Below are positions 1 to 13,556 of a stretch of 64,000 nucleotides of DNA, one piece after another. Made by a program: the position numbers and the translations under genes. Source of the DNA: Paragonimus westermani (lineage: Eukaryota > Platyhelminthes > Trematoda > Plagiorchiida > Troglotrematidae); the NCBI GenBank assembly GCA_008508345.1, contig QNGE01000765.1:132676-196675 (forward strand), written 5' to 3'. Every line of letters begins with the position of its first letter. The first letter of the stretch is position 1. The notes below the pieces were generated by a model that ran no database searches, was not told where the DNA came from, and saw only the letters and a program-made list of their open reading frames with translations.

Positions 1-565
1 TGTGTTTGACCATCGTTGTCTCCGCCACTTGGCCCACATTAAGTGGGCTGATCGTGTGAGCAATGCGGCAGTTCGCCGGCGCGTATTCCGGAACGTTCGG
101 GATGCGCTGTCAATTGGTCAAGCAGTTACATTGCACAGCTTGCGATGGTTGGGTCACGTGCTCCGTATGCCATCTGAGTGTTTACCGTACCGGGCATTAT
201 ATACTGAGGCCATCAACAGCTGTGTGAAACCACGTTGTGGTCAAGCAACAACGTGGTCACGAAATATGAAGACATTGACTGCTCTATTGAGCAAAGTGGG
301 CAGGCATCGCCTGCCTGGATGGGGTCCTCGTGATCACTCAAACCGTTGGTTACAGACGCTATCCGAGATGGCGGTGTGTCACAGTCAATGACGTACCTGT
401 GTCCATACTATTTCTAGTTCTTCCATTTAGTCTTCTTCAATCTTTGTTGTCCTTCGTAGTACTCTTTCCTTCTAGGACATTCCACGTCACTGTTGAGGTG
501 AGCGGCGGCCCGAGCCACAGTACCTTTTGGCCAGGCTCATGGCTGTTTCGATGATGATGATGATC
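1..565 (+). mobile_element. RTE-clade non-LTR retrotransposon, 3' end fragment
   Basis: The frame from position 2 to 391 encodes the C-terminal region that follows the reverse transcriptase in RTE-type elements: a FDHRCLR block, then LRWLGHVLRMP, then LPGWGPRDHSNRWL before the stop. A 3' untranslated stretch follows (392-545) and ends in a GATGATGATGAT tail near 549-563, the usual kind of RTE tail. It starts before the window, so its 5' extent is unknown. The copy at 55865-57370 matches it at roughly 90% by eye, so both belong to one subfamily. I see no frameshift in this short part, but no catalytic domain is present. Confidence 0.85.
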
Positions 566-1249
566 CAGATTACCCGATTGTGAATCAATGAACCCCTAAA
601 CCTCGGTCTTATTGCACTCCCGAACGAACATTCCAGAGGACTTGTGCCAACTTGATGAATGACCTTTGCATTCCGATAACGTCTTTTCTTAACCTCCGCC
701 GTTCGATTGAAAATAAGTTTAACGATCTCAGCCGATCTTGGCGTATACATCCTTCGTACTTATACCACGTGTGTGAGGTCGGCAGTGTTCTTTTTCGGAT
801 TTGGTAACCAAAATTAAGCAGAGTATTTCAATCGAGGGCTATTTATAGCCAACTGCCGTGGAATGAACACTACATGGCAAGCGTTACAGGTCATGAATTT
901 TTGCCAGTGTAACGCTCGCCGTGCTTTGTTCCCAGCTGCGACACAGTGGACAGGCGAAGTAAAGGTTTTAATGGAACAAGAAAATGAATTAACAATGCTG
1001 TACAACAAATACAGTTAATCACAGTAACTATCCGCGATAGATCCCCTCACAATAAGTCCATTTAGTGGGGGGAGGTTATCCCTTGATAACAGTGAAGTTC
1101 TGGCAAGTTCGGTTCTTCCAGGTGCGTCAAAAGGATGTTGCCAAGGTTAGCTTACGATAACCACGACCGCGTGGAAGTATAGGACGGAAAGCACGACGTC
1201 GAAGTGTATAATGATGCAAGCAATAGACAAGTGGTTTGCATGTAATACA
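566..1249. other. No gene seen
   Basis: Only short ORFs without recognisable motifs. The last 150 bases may be the eroded 5' part of the CR1 relic that follows. Confidence 0.4.
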
Positions 1250-2810
1250 AACTCTCTAATCTGTCTAAACAGGTACTACGGACTGGCACTCTTCCGGAGG
1301 CATGGAAAGAGGTCACTCTCACACCTCTTTTTAACGCAAATGATCTTCACTCTCCTGCGATTTATCGACCAATCAGCATTACCAGCATCCCATGCAAGGT
1401 AACAAAGCGACTGCTAAAACGCGCCGTCCTTGAGCATTTCTTCTCGAATAACCTCTACTCTCCGACTCAGCACGGCTTTCCTTCCGATCATTTGCGCACA
1501 CCCAATATGTTAATCTTCTTAGATAGCCTAACGGAGCCTAAAGATAATGGTCATATCTCTGATGCTAGCTTCTATGACTTCACCAAAGCCTTTGACCGTG
1601 TCCCATACGGTCCTTCTGCCCATAAACCACCAGATTATAGGATCTACTGAGAGGTTCTATACCGGATTACTTACTGTCTTGGTAACAGAACCTTCAGAAT
1701 AAAAGCGGCTCGGGCTTTTTCTTCTCTTTCCGCGATTTTCGTGGGAGCTCCTCAAGGATCTGTACTTGGTCCACTACTGTTTCTGATGTACAACAATGAC
1801 CCCCTCGAACGTATTTCTAGCAGCACCCTCCTTTGAGTTGATAATTTAGAAATGTGCAGCGTGTGTGATCCCAGTGCACTGCAGACTGAACTTGATCGTA
1901 CTAAGTACTGCTCAGATGACTGGCGTCCCTCTTTAAACAACAGTAAGTGTGCACACATGTCGTCCGGAGAGCACTCCGACAGCCTATTCGTAATATACAG
2001 TACACAACGTGTAGTAGATTTCGCAAAAGTTGACCTCAAAAATGACCTAGGGATTTGGCTATCGTCTGGTTTATCCTTCTTTTATCACCATCAGATGGCT
2101 GCCAAAAGGGGAGTCGTGACTGTTGGATGGATGAAAAGAGCCTTTCCCCGCATAGACAGGCATGTCTTCCAAACGTTTTGCGGAGTCCATACAATGCTAA
2201 TCAAGATGTTTACACAGGTTTGATAAATGACACACCCATCATTGAACGCGCCCAGCGAGTAGCCACCAAAATGGTCTCTGTATTGTCGCATGTCCCCTAC
2301 CAGTCTCATCTCTATATCCTTGGTCTTCATCCACTTGAGCTTAATTCTTACACTTTCTTCTCAGCATAGGACTCCTGCAACAATTCTTTACTCCAGTATA
2401 TGATAACCGTCGAAGAGAACACGGAAAAAGCTCTGTAAGCTTCGACCCCGGACCATCCTTAGGCCACAATTCTTCTCTTTTAGGGACCTTAACTACTGAG
2501 ACGATCTTTCACGGGAGATAGTTAACTGCCCTCCTAAGGACCGTTTCAAAGTGTTATTGGACTCCCACCTAGTTAAGAAAATTTTATATCAGTAATTTAT
2601 TCTGTTCTGTCGAATTAGTAATGCGCTGTGTTCTTGGTACTTTCTATAAACCCCAAGAGCGGTGCGACAATCTGTCTTCAATTACTGCCTGCAGTGTACC
2701 ACTAACATGGATACACGAATCCCTTACATGCCGTTTAGTTTCTAGTAAAGCTGTCCGTCAGCGCGCATTCCTTGGATACCTGGGTGTCGAATGGGTAGTG
2801 CTAGAGAGGA
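1250..2810 (+). pseudogene. CR1-like non-LTR retrotransposon relic (copy 1)
   Basis: Conceptual translation across frameshifts gives CR1/Jockey-type reverse transcriptase blocks: LPEAWKEVTLTPLF, IYRPISITSIPCK, a TQHGF block, LIFLDSLTE, FTKAFDRVPYGP, and VGAPQGSVLGP-like sequence near 1740-1780. The catalytic YADD position is eroded (about 1835). The end resembles the C-terminus and 3' untranslated region of the next copy, with a shared CCCCAAG(A/G)GCGGTG near 2651 and 4735. Many stops and frame changes make it a dead copy. It lies head-to-tail with copy 2. Confidence 0.75.
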
Positions 2811-2819
2811 TATGACCAA

Positions 2820-4840
2820 ATCCACGCAGAATAGGTCATCTCCTCGATGACTGTTCCCATTTATTCGCCAAATATAAGCTTACAGGAAACTCAGAGGACC
2901 TAAGCGCGTTCCACATTGTCCGAAACAGGTGTAGGCGGGAAATCCGCGAACACACCGAACTCGTGCAAGAGAAGATCCTCCTCAGAGTCCGCGGAAAAAA
3001 AGCTTCTCATTTAAGCATATGCGACGAATAAGGGAGAATGAACCCTCAGCTTTTTCTCTACGACTGCCCGACGGGGAGACTTCATCTGACTTCCTAGTTG
3101 TGGCCAAGTTATTCAGGGAGTACTACTCTGCAGTCTACAGCGTGGCACCGCCGAACTAGCACTAACCTACCACTGCAAAACTTCCGGCAACTACTCGTCA
3201 CCGCTGAGTTTCCTGTGGTAAGTATTGAAGATATTTTACCCGAGGTAATTCCTACAGTGCAATGGGTCCTGACATGATCCATCCCAGAATACTCAAGAAA
3301 GCAGCTGTAAGTTGGTCGAACCCCTTTATGAGCTGCTTAGGCGAACACTCCAGGCTAGCATTCTCCCTGGAGCATGGAAAGAGGCGATGGTCACACCCAT
3401 ATTTAAATAGGGTGACCGACACTTTCCGGCTAGCTATCGGCCAATCAGCCTTACTATCACTCCATGCATCATAAATGGAGCACCTACTAAAGCGCGCCAT
3501 ACCCAGTCACTTTATATCAAACAATCTTTTCTCTTCCACCCAGCATGGCTTCCTTCCTAACCGGTCATGCATAACAAACATGCTTATTTTCATGGATAGT
3601 CTGACGGAGGCCAAAGACAGTGGCCTCATCACAGATGCTATCTTCTTTGATTTCATCAAGGCCTTTGGCCGTGTTCCACACGGCCCCTTGAAACGCAAAA
3701 TGGAAGCCTACGGTATTCAAGGAGAGGTTCTTCGCTGGATTGCCTCTTTTCTCGATAACAGAACTTTTAAAGTCAAGACTGGATCAGACCTTTCGTCTAC
3801 CTCTCTCATTTCCGCGGGAGTTCCCCAAGGGTCAGTGCTAGGTCCTTTTTTATCCCACATGTACATCAACGACCTTCCGAACAATATTTTCAGCAACGCC
3901 CTCTTATACGCAGATGACCTAAAATGTGGAATCCCACTGATCCCAGTACACTGCAGATTGATCTTGACGCGATCAAGCGCTAGTGAGACGATTGGAGTCT
4001 CTCACTAAATGACAATAAATGTGCTCACATGTCACTCGGTGGAGATTCTGGCAATGTCTTCATAAATCATAGTGCGTTTAGTGCAGTGGATATCATCAAA
4101 ATCGATCTGGAGAAAAAATATGGTCATCTGGTTGTCATCTAACTTGTCCTTCGCGTATCGCCATGAGATGGCGGCATAAAATGGATTTGTTAATCTTATG
4201 ATTATTAGGCGCACTTTCTCCCGCATAGACAAGAAAGCGTTTCGAACGCTTTGCGGGATTTATATAAGACCGCTCCTCGAGTATGCGACTAAGGTCGTGT
4301 ATACCGGCCTGACGAAAGACATTAAGCTGTTGAGCGTGTCCAGCGTGCAGCGACCAAGCAGGTCGCGGGCTTAAAAAATGTCACATACGAGTCTTGACTT
4401 GAAATTCTTGATCTATACCTACTTGAATTTCGACGTCTCCGCGATGATTTAATACTCACACACTTCTTCAAAGTAGGTCTCCTAGTAGAGTTGTTCACCA
4501 TGTCGACTGACGACGGCCGGCGAGGACATAATAGGAAGCTTTTCAAGCTTTGTCCTCAGACATTCCTTAGACAGCAGTTCGCTTCTTACAGGGTTAATAA
4601 CCAGTGGAACAACCTTCCTTCTGAAGTCATCAGCAATGCTTCTAGGGATTGTTTTAAGGAATTGCTTGATCCTCATTTACTTAAAAATTCACTATGTAAG
4701 TGATATTGCAATGTTATTCCTATTTACTGCAATCCCCAAGGGCGGTGTTACACCCTGTTTTCACTCACTGCCTTTCAAATCAACAGACGTCCGCTTGACA
4801 CTGAGCAAGAGAAGCTGACTGAATCCACATACCTCGGGCT
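2820..4840 (+). pseudogene. CR1-like non-LTR retrotransposon relic (copy 2)
   Basis: This is the better-kept CR1 copy. The 177-codon frame at 3475-4008 carries reverse transcriptase blocks in order: LLKRAIPSHF, TQHGFLPNRSC, LIFMDSLTEA, FDFIKAFGRVPHGP, GVPQGSVLGP and LLYADDLK, so the catalytic Asp pair is still present. Upstream at 3262-3474 are the preceding GPDMIHPRILKK and WKEA-type blocks, shifted in frame. Downstream at 4491-4703 is the typical CR1 C-terminus (RRGHNRKLFKL, then a block ending in VNNQWNNLP). Phenylalanine-glycine stands where FD is usual in the KAFDRVP motif. Several frameshifts and stops rule out function. No endonuclease domain is recognisable, so the copy is 5' truncated. 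Confidence 0.85.
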
Positions 4841-5457
4841 TCTACCTCGAACCCGTGAACCAGTCGATGAGTCGCTGGATCATACAAAATCGCCAGTATG
4901 ATAAACCACTCCATAGCCCTGTGATCCTACCAGCAATTCCGCTGGTGCTGCGAATCGGACTGATGTTGCAGTGCATAAGTGACTTCCATAAGATTACAAC
5001 CAACCTTGACATACTACGGTAAACCCATAGGATCGATAGGCATCAGCGGTTTTGGCACTTTAATTGGTTGGTGTAATTAACGATTAAGAGTTTGTAACGA
5101 CAGCATGTAACCGATGACTGAATAGACAGAAGCTGCCTAGGCTAGGTCTCCTCTAAGCGATCTGCTTGTCGCAGCTTTGGATGCACTTCTCAGACAACCT
5201 CCGAACCTTTGCCGCTTGGAACTATTAGTATGAGTTTGTCCCCCAACTTGCTATCAGTACGTCTTGGATGCCCACCAGGTTTTTGTTGGTGGATAATTGA
5301 TAGGTATGGGTCATTTGGTCAGTGGTGTACCCACTTAGTTCCAGCTGAGAATACGGACAGCACTGCATACTGCAGAAGGGCGATAAAAATCACAGGTATT
5401 CGTATTACGGACATCCAGACGGTGAATATGTTCTAAAGCGTCATCTTGACATCCAGT
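4841..5457. other. No gene seen
   Basis: Only short ORFs without domain resemblance; probably decayed repeat or intergenic DNA. Confidence 0.4.
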
Positions 5458-5712
5458 TCAACGACTCCCGGGAGATGCCGGTCCGTTGCATCGCCCGGTG
5501 ACCGACTCGAACCTTAAAAAGTCATCCGAGTAGACAACGGCAAAGGTGTTTGAGAAAATATATGTCGCCTCTATCCCACACGGTGTAGTGTGAAAGTGCT
5601 TACTGAGTTTGTCAAGTCGATGACTGGCGTACACGAACATTGCCGCTCTGTTAACGGCGTTCTCAGACAATACTGCGCCAATAGCTAGGTCATTGGTATT
5701 ATCGCCTAGCAT
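5458..5712 (-). pseudogene. Ty3/gypsy RNase H domain fragment
   Basis: The minus-strand frame reads NTNDLAIGAVLSENAVNRAA, then VYASHRLDKLSKHFHTT and AVVYSDDFLRF. This follows the order of the gypsy RNase H start (an Asp-x-x-x-x-AIGAVLSQ block, then YASR.L...E..Y, then LAVVY...FR.YL). The glutamate in the second block is replaced by lysine, and the flanks show no further pol domains in frame, so it is an isolated scrap. It belongs to a different family from the gypsy relic at 8.9-12.3 kb, judging by the sequence and the opposite strand. Confidence 0.6.
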
Positions 5713-8500
5713 AATACAGTCTGGTTGTGTCGAACATCTAGATACGCGAAACTGGGAAGAGCGTATTAGACCAAAACCTATGTATAGTCAACAGGTGAAA
5801 AACGCCGATAAAGTTCTGTATGTAGTACACAAGGAGCGGTGTTTCAAATCTGTGAATAGTGAATTTATAAGACGAAACGTGCGGGCCTATCAAAATCCTG
5901 AGAGGATAGTGGAAAGTATTATGAATTACCGATTGAACTAGTACAGATTTGTTAGGTATGATGGGAAGACTTTTCTGTGAAATTAGTTCCTAACTTGTAA
6001 TTTGTCTGGTGGATGGAACTGAAGAGATCTTGAAATCAAAAATCCTCTCAGTAGGACCGTGTACCGTGTGACAAAGTTGAGGCACGATGTGCTGTATTCT
6101 TCTCGTGTCGTTTAAGGCCTGTCGTAGCGCGAAAATTTGTAACAAAACCTGATGCTTTTTTACTTGGTACTGTTCACGACCCATTGTCGTGTGGTGAGTT
6201 CATTGTCGTACACCTCATTTTGTAGATCACGCATAATCACTGTTTCGGACCGCAGTGTACGTACTTATCTAACTTGATACGTGATAAATGCAGCATATTT
6301 GTCAATAAATCCACGGTAGCATTTAGAGGCGTTTTCAAGGTCATATGTCTAGACCGGCTGCTGGCGGTATGTGACCAGATCACTAAGCCACACGCACTCA
6401 CTGCCGATTGGTTCATCAGGTATGTGCATTTGTTGACCTCGAACAGCCTCTTTCAGTTTGTCAACACCGGTGCAGTCAGTGTAATTCGCGCACACACTAA
6501 CGCACACACATTCAATCATATTTCGGACACATGGTTCGACCCAGGCTGATGAGACAAAGATGCAGCCCACAAACGTGGACACGACTTATATGGGTCTTCT
6601 GAACGCCGATGAACAGACGCAATCACCGTTGTCCGTGAATTACACGCCGTTTCCTTCCTGTGGGGCACAACGTCAACATCCACAGGATCTCACCCAACAT
6701 AACACCCAAACCCATGAGTTCCATCCCTATATTTCCCCCGAATTACTACTGGGCACTGATTTTCTCTGTCCGTTAGTTGTATTGCATCTTCTTCATTTCA
6801 CGGAATGTTGTAGCTGATGATACGGCCCACGAGCGCAAAAACCCACAAAGTAACAACGATTTATGATAAGTCGGATAACAGAACAACGGATCACGGACGA
6901 TACGCATTTAATCTGCAATTTCCAGGGCAACCCAATCACCGCAGGGTAAAAGAATGGCCTTCAAACAGAGCTTCGAGATGTCGCTCATCCCGAAGACAAC
7001 CTGGTCACACACTTGCTCATATTCGTCGGGTTTCTGACTAGTGATGAAGTAAGGTCAAAAGGAACAGAACAGACGAAAGTCCAGACAGTGCAGTGCAGAC
7101 GTGTTGTCGGGATGACAACAAAAGTTGGCATGAAGGCTGAGGACGCTCGTACAGACCAGAGAAGCACATGACCATAGCAACGGTGAAGGTCGCTCACAAG
7201 TGTGTTTTGTTCCTCCTTTTCTCACACAATATTTTCGGGAGACTGGCGACTTCCCCGACACACTTGCAGTGTTGTAGATAACAAATCACACCAGAAATTC
7301 TACTACGCGTAGGTGCTGATTCCTCTAACATCTCTAGTGAGTAGCCGTCTGCTGAAAAATCTCTCTTTTAGACTATTGTTTTGAAACGTCAGCTAGGTTA
7401 GGAACACTGCAGTGGCCTAATCAACCAAATGATAGGAATGACCGAAACTAGGCTAGCACCAAAGAAAGGCTGCGACGGTAATCGATGGGTGCAAGAGGTA
7501 TGTGTACAATTGGAACGGAAGACATCGATAAACATACAGTGACCCACTGACCAGTCGAGGTCTGTTAAATTGAGTAAATCATTGTACCCAAAAGAAGAAC
7601 AGTGCAGAGGGTAGGTTCGGACAGATTTAAATAAATAATTTTCAGTGCGGTGGACGATGGCAGAGCATTGAGTGTTGACAGGTCGACAGATACAAGAAGC
7701 CGAAAAATTTCATCGTACAGTTACTTCGTTAGCCACAAATCCACCCACAAAGAGAAGACAAAGACGGTGCGCGGACACTCCCGTTTAGTGATGTCGCCAG
7801 TCAAACTCGAAAAATGATAATACTTTCAAAGAAAGGTACAGATGAGGTTAACAAAACAGTGTGTACAGAACATACAAAAATGGAATAAAAAATGTAACCG
7901 TAGACTGTGGACACTACGGTAACTTGACTAATCTCCAGTAAATTTGACCTGTCTCACTGGCAGTGAGTGTCATTTTGTCATTTTATCACTTGCTTGTCAT
8001 TTTATATCGAGACTTATTGTAGTTGCTTTTTTCATCACAAATTGTTGATCCAAGTGTGAGTGCTTTTTTTGCTTACCCAATTTTGTATAACACATTACTT
8101 CGGAAATGTTTTAATCCTATGCTAGGATTGATGAGAAATTCATTACCGTACTCATCGGTATTAGACCTCACATTTTTGAGACTTTTTAATTCCCGACTCT
8201 AGTTTCAATGAATCCAGGCTACACTCAATATTCATAGGGTTGAATTCCAGCTTGTGATTTAGCTGTACATATGTCAGTCCATCCCAAAGGACATTACGGA
8301 GAAAGTCTCTGGCCTCATGATCCATGAAACCCCTTCCGAACGCCCCCATAGCACTTTAGAATACGCTTTAGTAAATAAAACCAGGCTTTCAGAGCAGAAA
8401 TTTTGCCAACTCTCGCAATATCAAGCTAGGAAATCTTAGAACGCCATAGATTCTTCGACGTATAAGAGTTGTCCGGACCATGTGAAAATATGTTAGTCCA
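5713..8500. other. No gene recognised
   Basis: Several ORFs of 60-95 codons occur on both strands (for example 5693-5941, 6274-6549, 6560-6817) but none shows a domain I know or convincing splice sites. Part of the stretch (7025-7262) is a dispersed repeat, listed separately. The 7300-8500 part is AT-rich and has no ORF of interest. Confidence 0.4.
7025..7262 (-). repeat. Dispersed repeat shared with 30524-30745
   Basis: On the minus strand this begins with the same block as 30524 on the plus strand, TGTCGGGGAAGTCGCCAG, followed by a near-identical run to AAAATATTGTG. Similarity fades after about 45 bases but scattered matches continue for about 200. The nature of the element is unknown; the second copy lies 300 bases after a Penelope-like ORF. 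Confidence 0.5.
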
Positions 8501-8517
8501 GTTTACGACAGCGCTGG

Positions 8518-8910
8518 TTGAAATATGCGCCCCCCTTCTACGATGAATTTTTAGCATTTTTTAAATTCCGCCCTACCCATCATGAAGGAAGCCGACATTG
8601 TCAGAAGTTAATCCATCACCCCAACTGGCACCTGTCACTTTGCCCGCCTACCCCAGCAACCACACAACGTGTTCACCTAACCATTAGCTGCGCTCACAAT
8701 GCAGATGCAACAAGTGATGAATTACATTTCCAGTACAAGCCTGCTTTTATTCAATATACGGTAATCACAGCGCCAGCATTTTTACACACCTATCAGAAAT
8801 CCATCATCATGCTGATACCACTAAAACTTCGGTCACTGTTCGACAGAATGTTTAATCAGCAATGCTCTTTCAAGGCCACGGTTTCGGGAAACAGATCGGC
8901 TAGTCAGTAA
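8518..8910 (+). other. Open frame of 130 codons, possible gag remnant
   Basis: It lies directly upstream of the gypsy protease remnant, where gag would be expected. I see no CCHC zinc knuckle or major homology region in it. The assignment rests on position only. Confidence 0.2.
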
Positions 8911-8939
8911 CGCCGACGATTGCCGATGGCCGAATTCCA

Positions 8940-11900
8940 ACATGTCGATCATTTTTCATATCAGATAAATCTACTAGTGTCGGATTTCCCATTGATACCG
9001 GAGCCCAGGTGAGCGTCACTTCACGACCAGCGGAAAAGTTCCTCCCAGCCAATTCGCCTGCACTCTAAATAGCCAATGGACGTCTAAGCGTAGCGTGCGG
9101 TACATGTTCACTTGACCTAGGACTGTGGCGGCTAGTTCGTTGGATATTCATTTCTGCAGATACCCGAAATGCAATACCGGTGCTGATTTCGTGTCAGTTT
9201 TTGGAATCAGTGCTGATATTCAGCAGGAAAATCTTCTGTATCACATAATGTAGCCACCGGTGCACGCCACACAGGCCACAATTCCATAGGTGTGTTCACT
9301 CATATCCGTAGCTGCACCTGTTTTCTACGTTGATCCAAAGCTCCCCACAATTTACAACTCATTCGTATGACCGTATCTCAGTTAAATACGAGCGGCTCAC
9401 CATATCTTCACTATAGTCCACTGTAATACCGGCCGGACCGCACCGATTACCGCTCGTGAAGTTGAAAGCTTCTAAAGCTGATTTTGGTCACTTTTGGCAG
9501 CTGAGTATTGTCCGGCCATCGAACAGTTGTTGGTAAGCCTCGTTACACATGGTTCAAAAACCCATGCGATTAGTGTCCACGTGGCGACTTTAGTGCACTG
9601 AATTTCAACCCATGACTGTTACCCTGTTTCTTCTGTCTACAATTGTTCTCCCATTCTAGACACCAAAAGTGTACTTTTCAAAATTGACTTAATGCAAGCG
9701 TATCACATACTACTTATAGCCATTGATATTCCAGTCTCTCCGGAATGCCATTCAGTCTACACACGCCTGCCCAAACCGTAAAACTTTGAAGGTCAATACT
9801 ACCCATTATTTTGGTTGTATTTCTGATCACCTGGATGACGTGTTGATGATCTGTGGGGATCACCTTGAGTATGAAAAGCATCCTTACATACTGTTGGAAC
9901 GTTTCACTTTGTTTAAGATTACCACTAATCCTCCTAAGTGTCATCGGTAGTGATTCACTAGGATATTTAGTACACTTTTTATCGATTCCAAGGATGGCTA
10001 ACAAGTTTACTCAGATGTGATAAAGCTGCGAGATTTCATTCACCATGATTTCAGTAAAAAAAACCTCTACGTTTCATTGGTATGACCGATTACTGTCGTC
10101 GTTTAACACCACATAATTCACACATTTTATAGCCACTGACAGATGTTCTACGCAGATCACAGTAAACAGTTTCCTCCAGTCTCAGAACGCTACATGCGTT
10201 TGTCATCGGCAAGTAAGCTCCCTCGCATTTTAATGTCTACCCCAACAATCGAATAGCCAAAGCTTCAACAAACGCAGTTGGAGGAGTTCTCTAACACCTA
10301 ATCAATGAACAATTTCAGCCCGATCGCTTCTCTCTCCAAACCCCTTTCTGCCCAAAGTAATAATACTAACTTCGACAAGGAACTACTCGCGATTCACATA
10401 CCAGTTCAGCATTTTCAACATTTATTAGAAGCTTGTATGTCTACTGCCCTGGCGGTTCATAAACCTCTTGCTTATGCGAGGAACTCATTATCGAGCAAAC
10501 ACTCCTCGTATAGGCAAGCTTTACAACGGAAATTAGTCACATTTCGGGATCTGCCAATGTCATCGCGGACACTACCTTCGGATTACACATCGACGCAGCT
10601 TTAGCTTCTTCCGACACGTCTGAAGAAACTGACACAAGCTAGAAGACGATGAGCTATCTCTGGTAAAAATCTACTCAGTTCACCGTTTATCCAAACTCCG
10701 ACACAACGGACGACCTGACAGGGGTCAATCCGAACACCGCTTTAAATATACCGCATCAGGATTGGACGACCAGGTTCAGTGTTACGCCGTGCGTTATTCG
10801 CCAATTTTTGTTTTGTATTGCAATGATTAGCTTACATTTTGACCTTGTATGCGCCAATCCGATCAGCCAATGACGGGCTGAGGTTTCCTTAATATTGCTG
10901 TACATCCATAAATTCGGCTTCTCGTCTCATAAATAGGAACTGCATACGAGGTCTTCTTATTAATCGTGTGGGAGGTTTCAATTCAAGTGCGATTTCCGGG
11001 GCTATTCGAAGTCCCTAATTCCAAGTATCACACTATCATATCTTGAATTTTCTTAATCTCTCCGGTTGTTCACAGTATACCCTCTCATATTCATTTTAGT
11101 ATAATGTACAACACGTCCACCACTATTCCTCCACTATTTGTCGTACATTTCCACCCATATCTCAGAATACACATTGGCCCTCAAACCAGTTTTTTTTTCA
11201 AATTCACGTTTGACTTGGTATGAACCAGGATATACGCATTGCAGTTAAATCCTGTCTGCATTGCCAACGTGGCGAAATCCCCATGTGACCATCTCCCCAT
11301 AACAAATCCGCGTTACACACACATTTATTTTGATATTGTTGGTCTACCGCCACCTTCCTATAGAAACACTTTCCTGCTCACTTGTTGGCTACTCTCACAT
11401 CAGACACTACAAGTGAGACTATTGCCCGGAGGTTCCTAAACCACCGGATAGAGAAATTCGATGTACCTTCTATGGCTGATATAGATAGAGGCGCGCAAAT
11501 CCAGTCATCGCTTTCGTGGTTTAGTGTGCGCGCTTGATTGTGAACGTATCAAAACGGCCACATTTCAGCCCTGTTCGAATGATATGGTGCAGCGTTTACA
11601 TGGACAGTTAAAGATATCATTAATTGCTCAAGCATCCATACACAAGTGGACGGAATGCCTTCTGCCCACTCCGGTGACTACCAGACTAACCACACAGCAG
11701 AATCTTGAGGAATCCTTAGCCGAACTAGTGTACAGATCAAAGCTCCAAATACCTGGTAGATTTTTCCAAGTTACCTCACCCAGTCGACTTGATGAACTAC
11801 GTTCAAAACCTTCGGAAACAGGGAGAATATTCACCTAACCCACACACCGAAACATGCATGGCCCAGCCACATTCTGCGTGATTTATATGTATTTACACGT

Positions 11901-12330
11901 ATTTATTCAATGTGATTTAGAAAACGATCGCGTCCTACCTTGGAGCATTCAGTGGCATCACACCAGGATGAGCAACACAATATCGACCGAGCTGGAAGGC
12001 GTAATACTGTCGGTATTGACTGCCTAAAGGTGGCCTATATGGACAACGATTTTGTGCAGTCACCGGACACCTCAACACATCAATTCCCGACTTGTCTTAC
12101 CCCAGTTACTCCTCAATTGATTTCTGTGCACCCACTGTTGATTGTATTTCAGCTCCATTGTTTCGTAACATTACCTACGCTCGGGAAAGTTCGACTACTC
12201 TTAAATAACGTTGAGCGTTTCGTGCACATTGTCAATTCTTGGCCAGTTCAGCCGTTAACCTCACTCGTTACTTTACATCAAGAGTTTAGTCCGTTTTTCA
12301 ACTACAGCCGTACTAAACCATGAGCAACAT
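8940..12330 (+). pseudogene. Ty3/gypsy LTR retrotransposon pol relic
   Basis: All pol domains can be followed in order despite many stops and frameshifts. The protease has an intact DTGAQVS active-site motif at about 8994. A HHI.T.G...PI.AR-like linker lies near 9395-9450. The RT is recognisable from FKIDLMQAYH (about 9680) and a FIGMTDYCRRLTPH block (about 10075). RNase H lies at 10305-10604 (PIASLSKPLS, FDKELLAIHIPVQHFQHLLE, HKPLAYA). The integrase core begins near 11310 (THIYFDIVGLPPPS), continues at 11524-11840 with TATFQPCSNDMVQRLHGQLK, and ends in a region rich in SRLDELRSKPSE. A C-terminal tail is visible to 12330. A 130-codon frame at 8518-8910 lies where gag would be but I cannot confirm it. 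No LTR pair was identified. Confidence 0.75.
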
Positions 12331-12499
12331 ATGAGTGTAGGTGAGAAAAATGGCATTGACGCTGGCGGGGTTGGCCGATTTGGAGCCGCCAGTCGTCTCA
12401 GTCATAAAACGAATAGCCACAACTGAGTATCTAGATAACGTCGCCGTTCAGAATGTGGGATAATGGGTTGTAAACGTCGGATCGCGTCAACGTATCAGA

Positions 12500-12800
12500 C
12501 AGGACAAGTCAAAGTCGTTAATAACGTGGACGTGGGCATGTACCTGACGAGGTTAACAGACTGGTTGCCAAATATGTGTTAGGTCAAAAGAACATTCACA
12601 ACTACGTTAGTTGAGTCGAAGACAGCATCTGAGGTGGCTTCTTTAGTTACGCAACAGTGGCATGAACATTTTGGAACAATCCAACAGCACAATACCTAGT
12701 CCGATTCTCATCACCGAAATATGTATGACGATAAAAACAAGGAGTCGGTGCTTACAACCTGCAGATTCTCAACAACCCTCGATGATGAGTTTACAGATAA
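12500..12800 (+). pseudogene. Second gypsy-type integrase scrap
   Basis: Translation near 12540-12700 gives LTRLTDWLPNMC, then KTASEVASLVTQQWHEHFGT. This matches the order of the gypsy integrase core (D.FT.W.EA..., then TA..VA..LV..W...FGTP). The expected second catalytic Asp block is broken by a stop. It follows the larger gypsy relic directly but repeats a domain already present there, so it is a separate insertion. Confidence 0.4.
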
Positions 12801-13556
12801 GGTAGGTCAGACTAGCGGCAGACGGAGCTGTGATTTTAGACCTGGAACGGAAACAACAAATTAACTGGTTGTCTAGAATAAAAATATGGTGAAAAGCAAA
12901 AGCACCAGGGGAAACAAATGAAGTGTGACTAAGAAGAATAGTTCTTAGGACTTGAACATCACACACGATTAGTCACAGCTGTCACATTTCCATAGACTTC
13001 GCAGTCGGCTTCTTTCGAAAAGCCTTTTGTTCTTGTTAGAGTTCGTCAGTAGTGCACACCCTCGAAAAAGCCGAGACCACATCTCCAGCCAAGATTTCAT
13101 GAGACAACCGTGTCGATCACTGCGTCATCGACCTCACATTAGGCACGACCGAATTGTCATATGTGAACGTTCAACTACTTCCGTTTGTGGGTAATGATCA
13201 AGGTGCTCGATTGCTTCGAGAGGATACACAGTAACTGTCCTGTTATCTCCGATCGATGACCCCCCACGACTTAAAGCATATCCGGAGATCTCGTCAAAAG
13301 TTCAGACGCCGCAAACAAGCTCCATTTTGGTGTCATCCTTTACGAGAATGACAGTCAAGAGGGCATCGAACATACCTGACTCCCGGGTGAAGCTGAAAAT
13401 ATTTCTGGATTACATAAGTGGATGCTGTAGTGCCGCAACACTTCTTAACAAACGCTATTTAAATACTGGCTCTTGTGTCCAGAATATCTGGCTTCATAAC
13501 CAATCTCTAACGGCTTCTGTAAACGCCAAGATGTAAAGTGTAACATCCTAGGTAAT
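12801..13556. other. No gene seen
   Basis: Short ORFs only; no recognisable domain. Confidence 0.35.
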
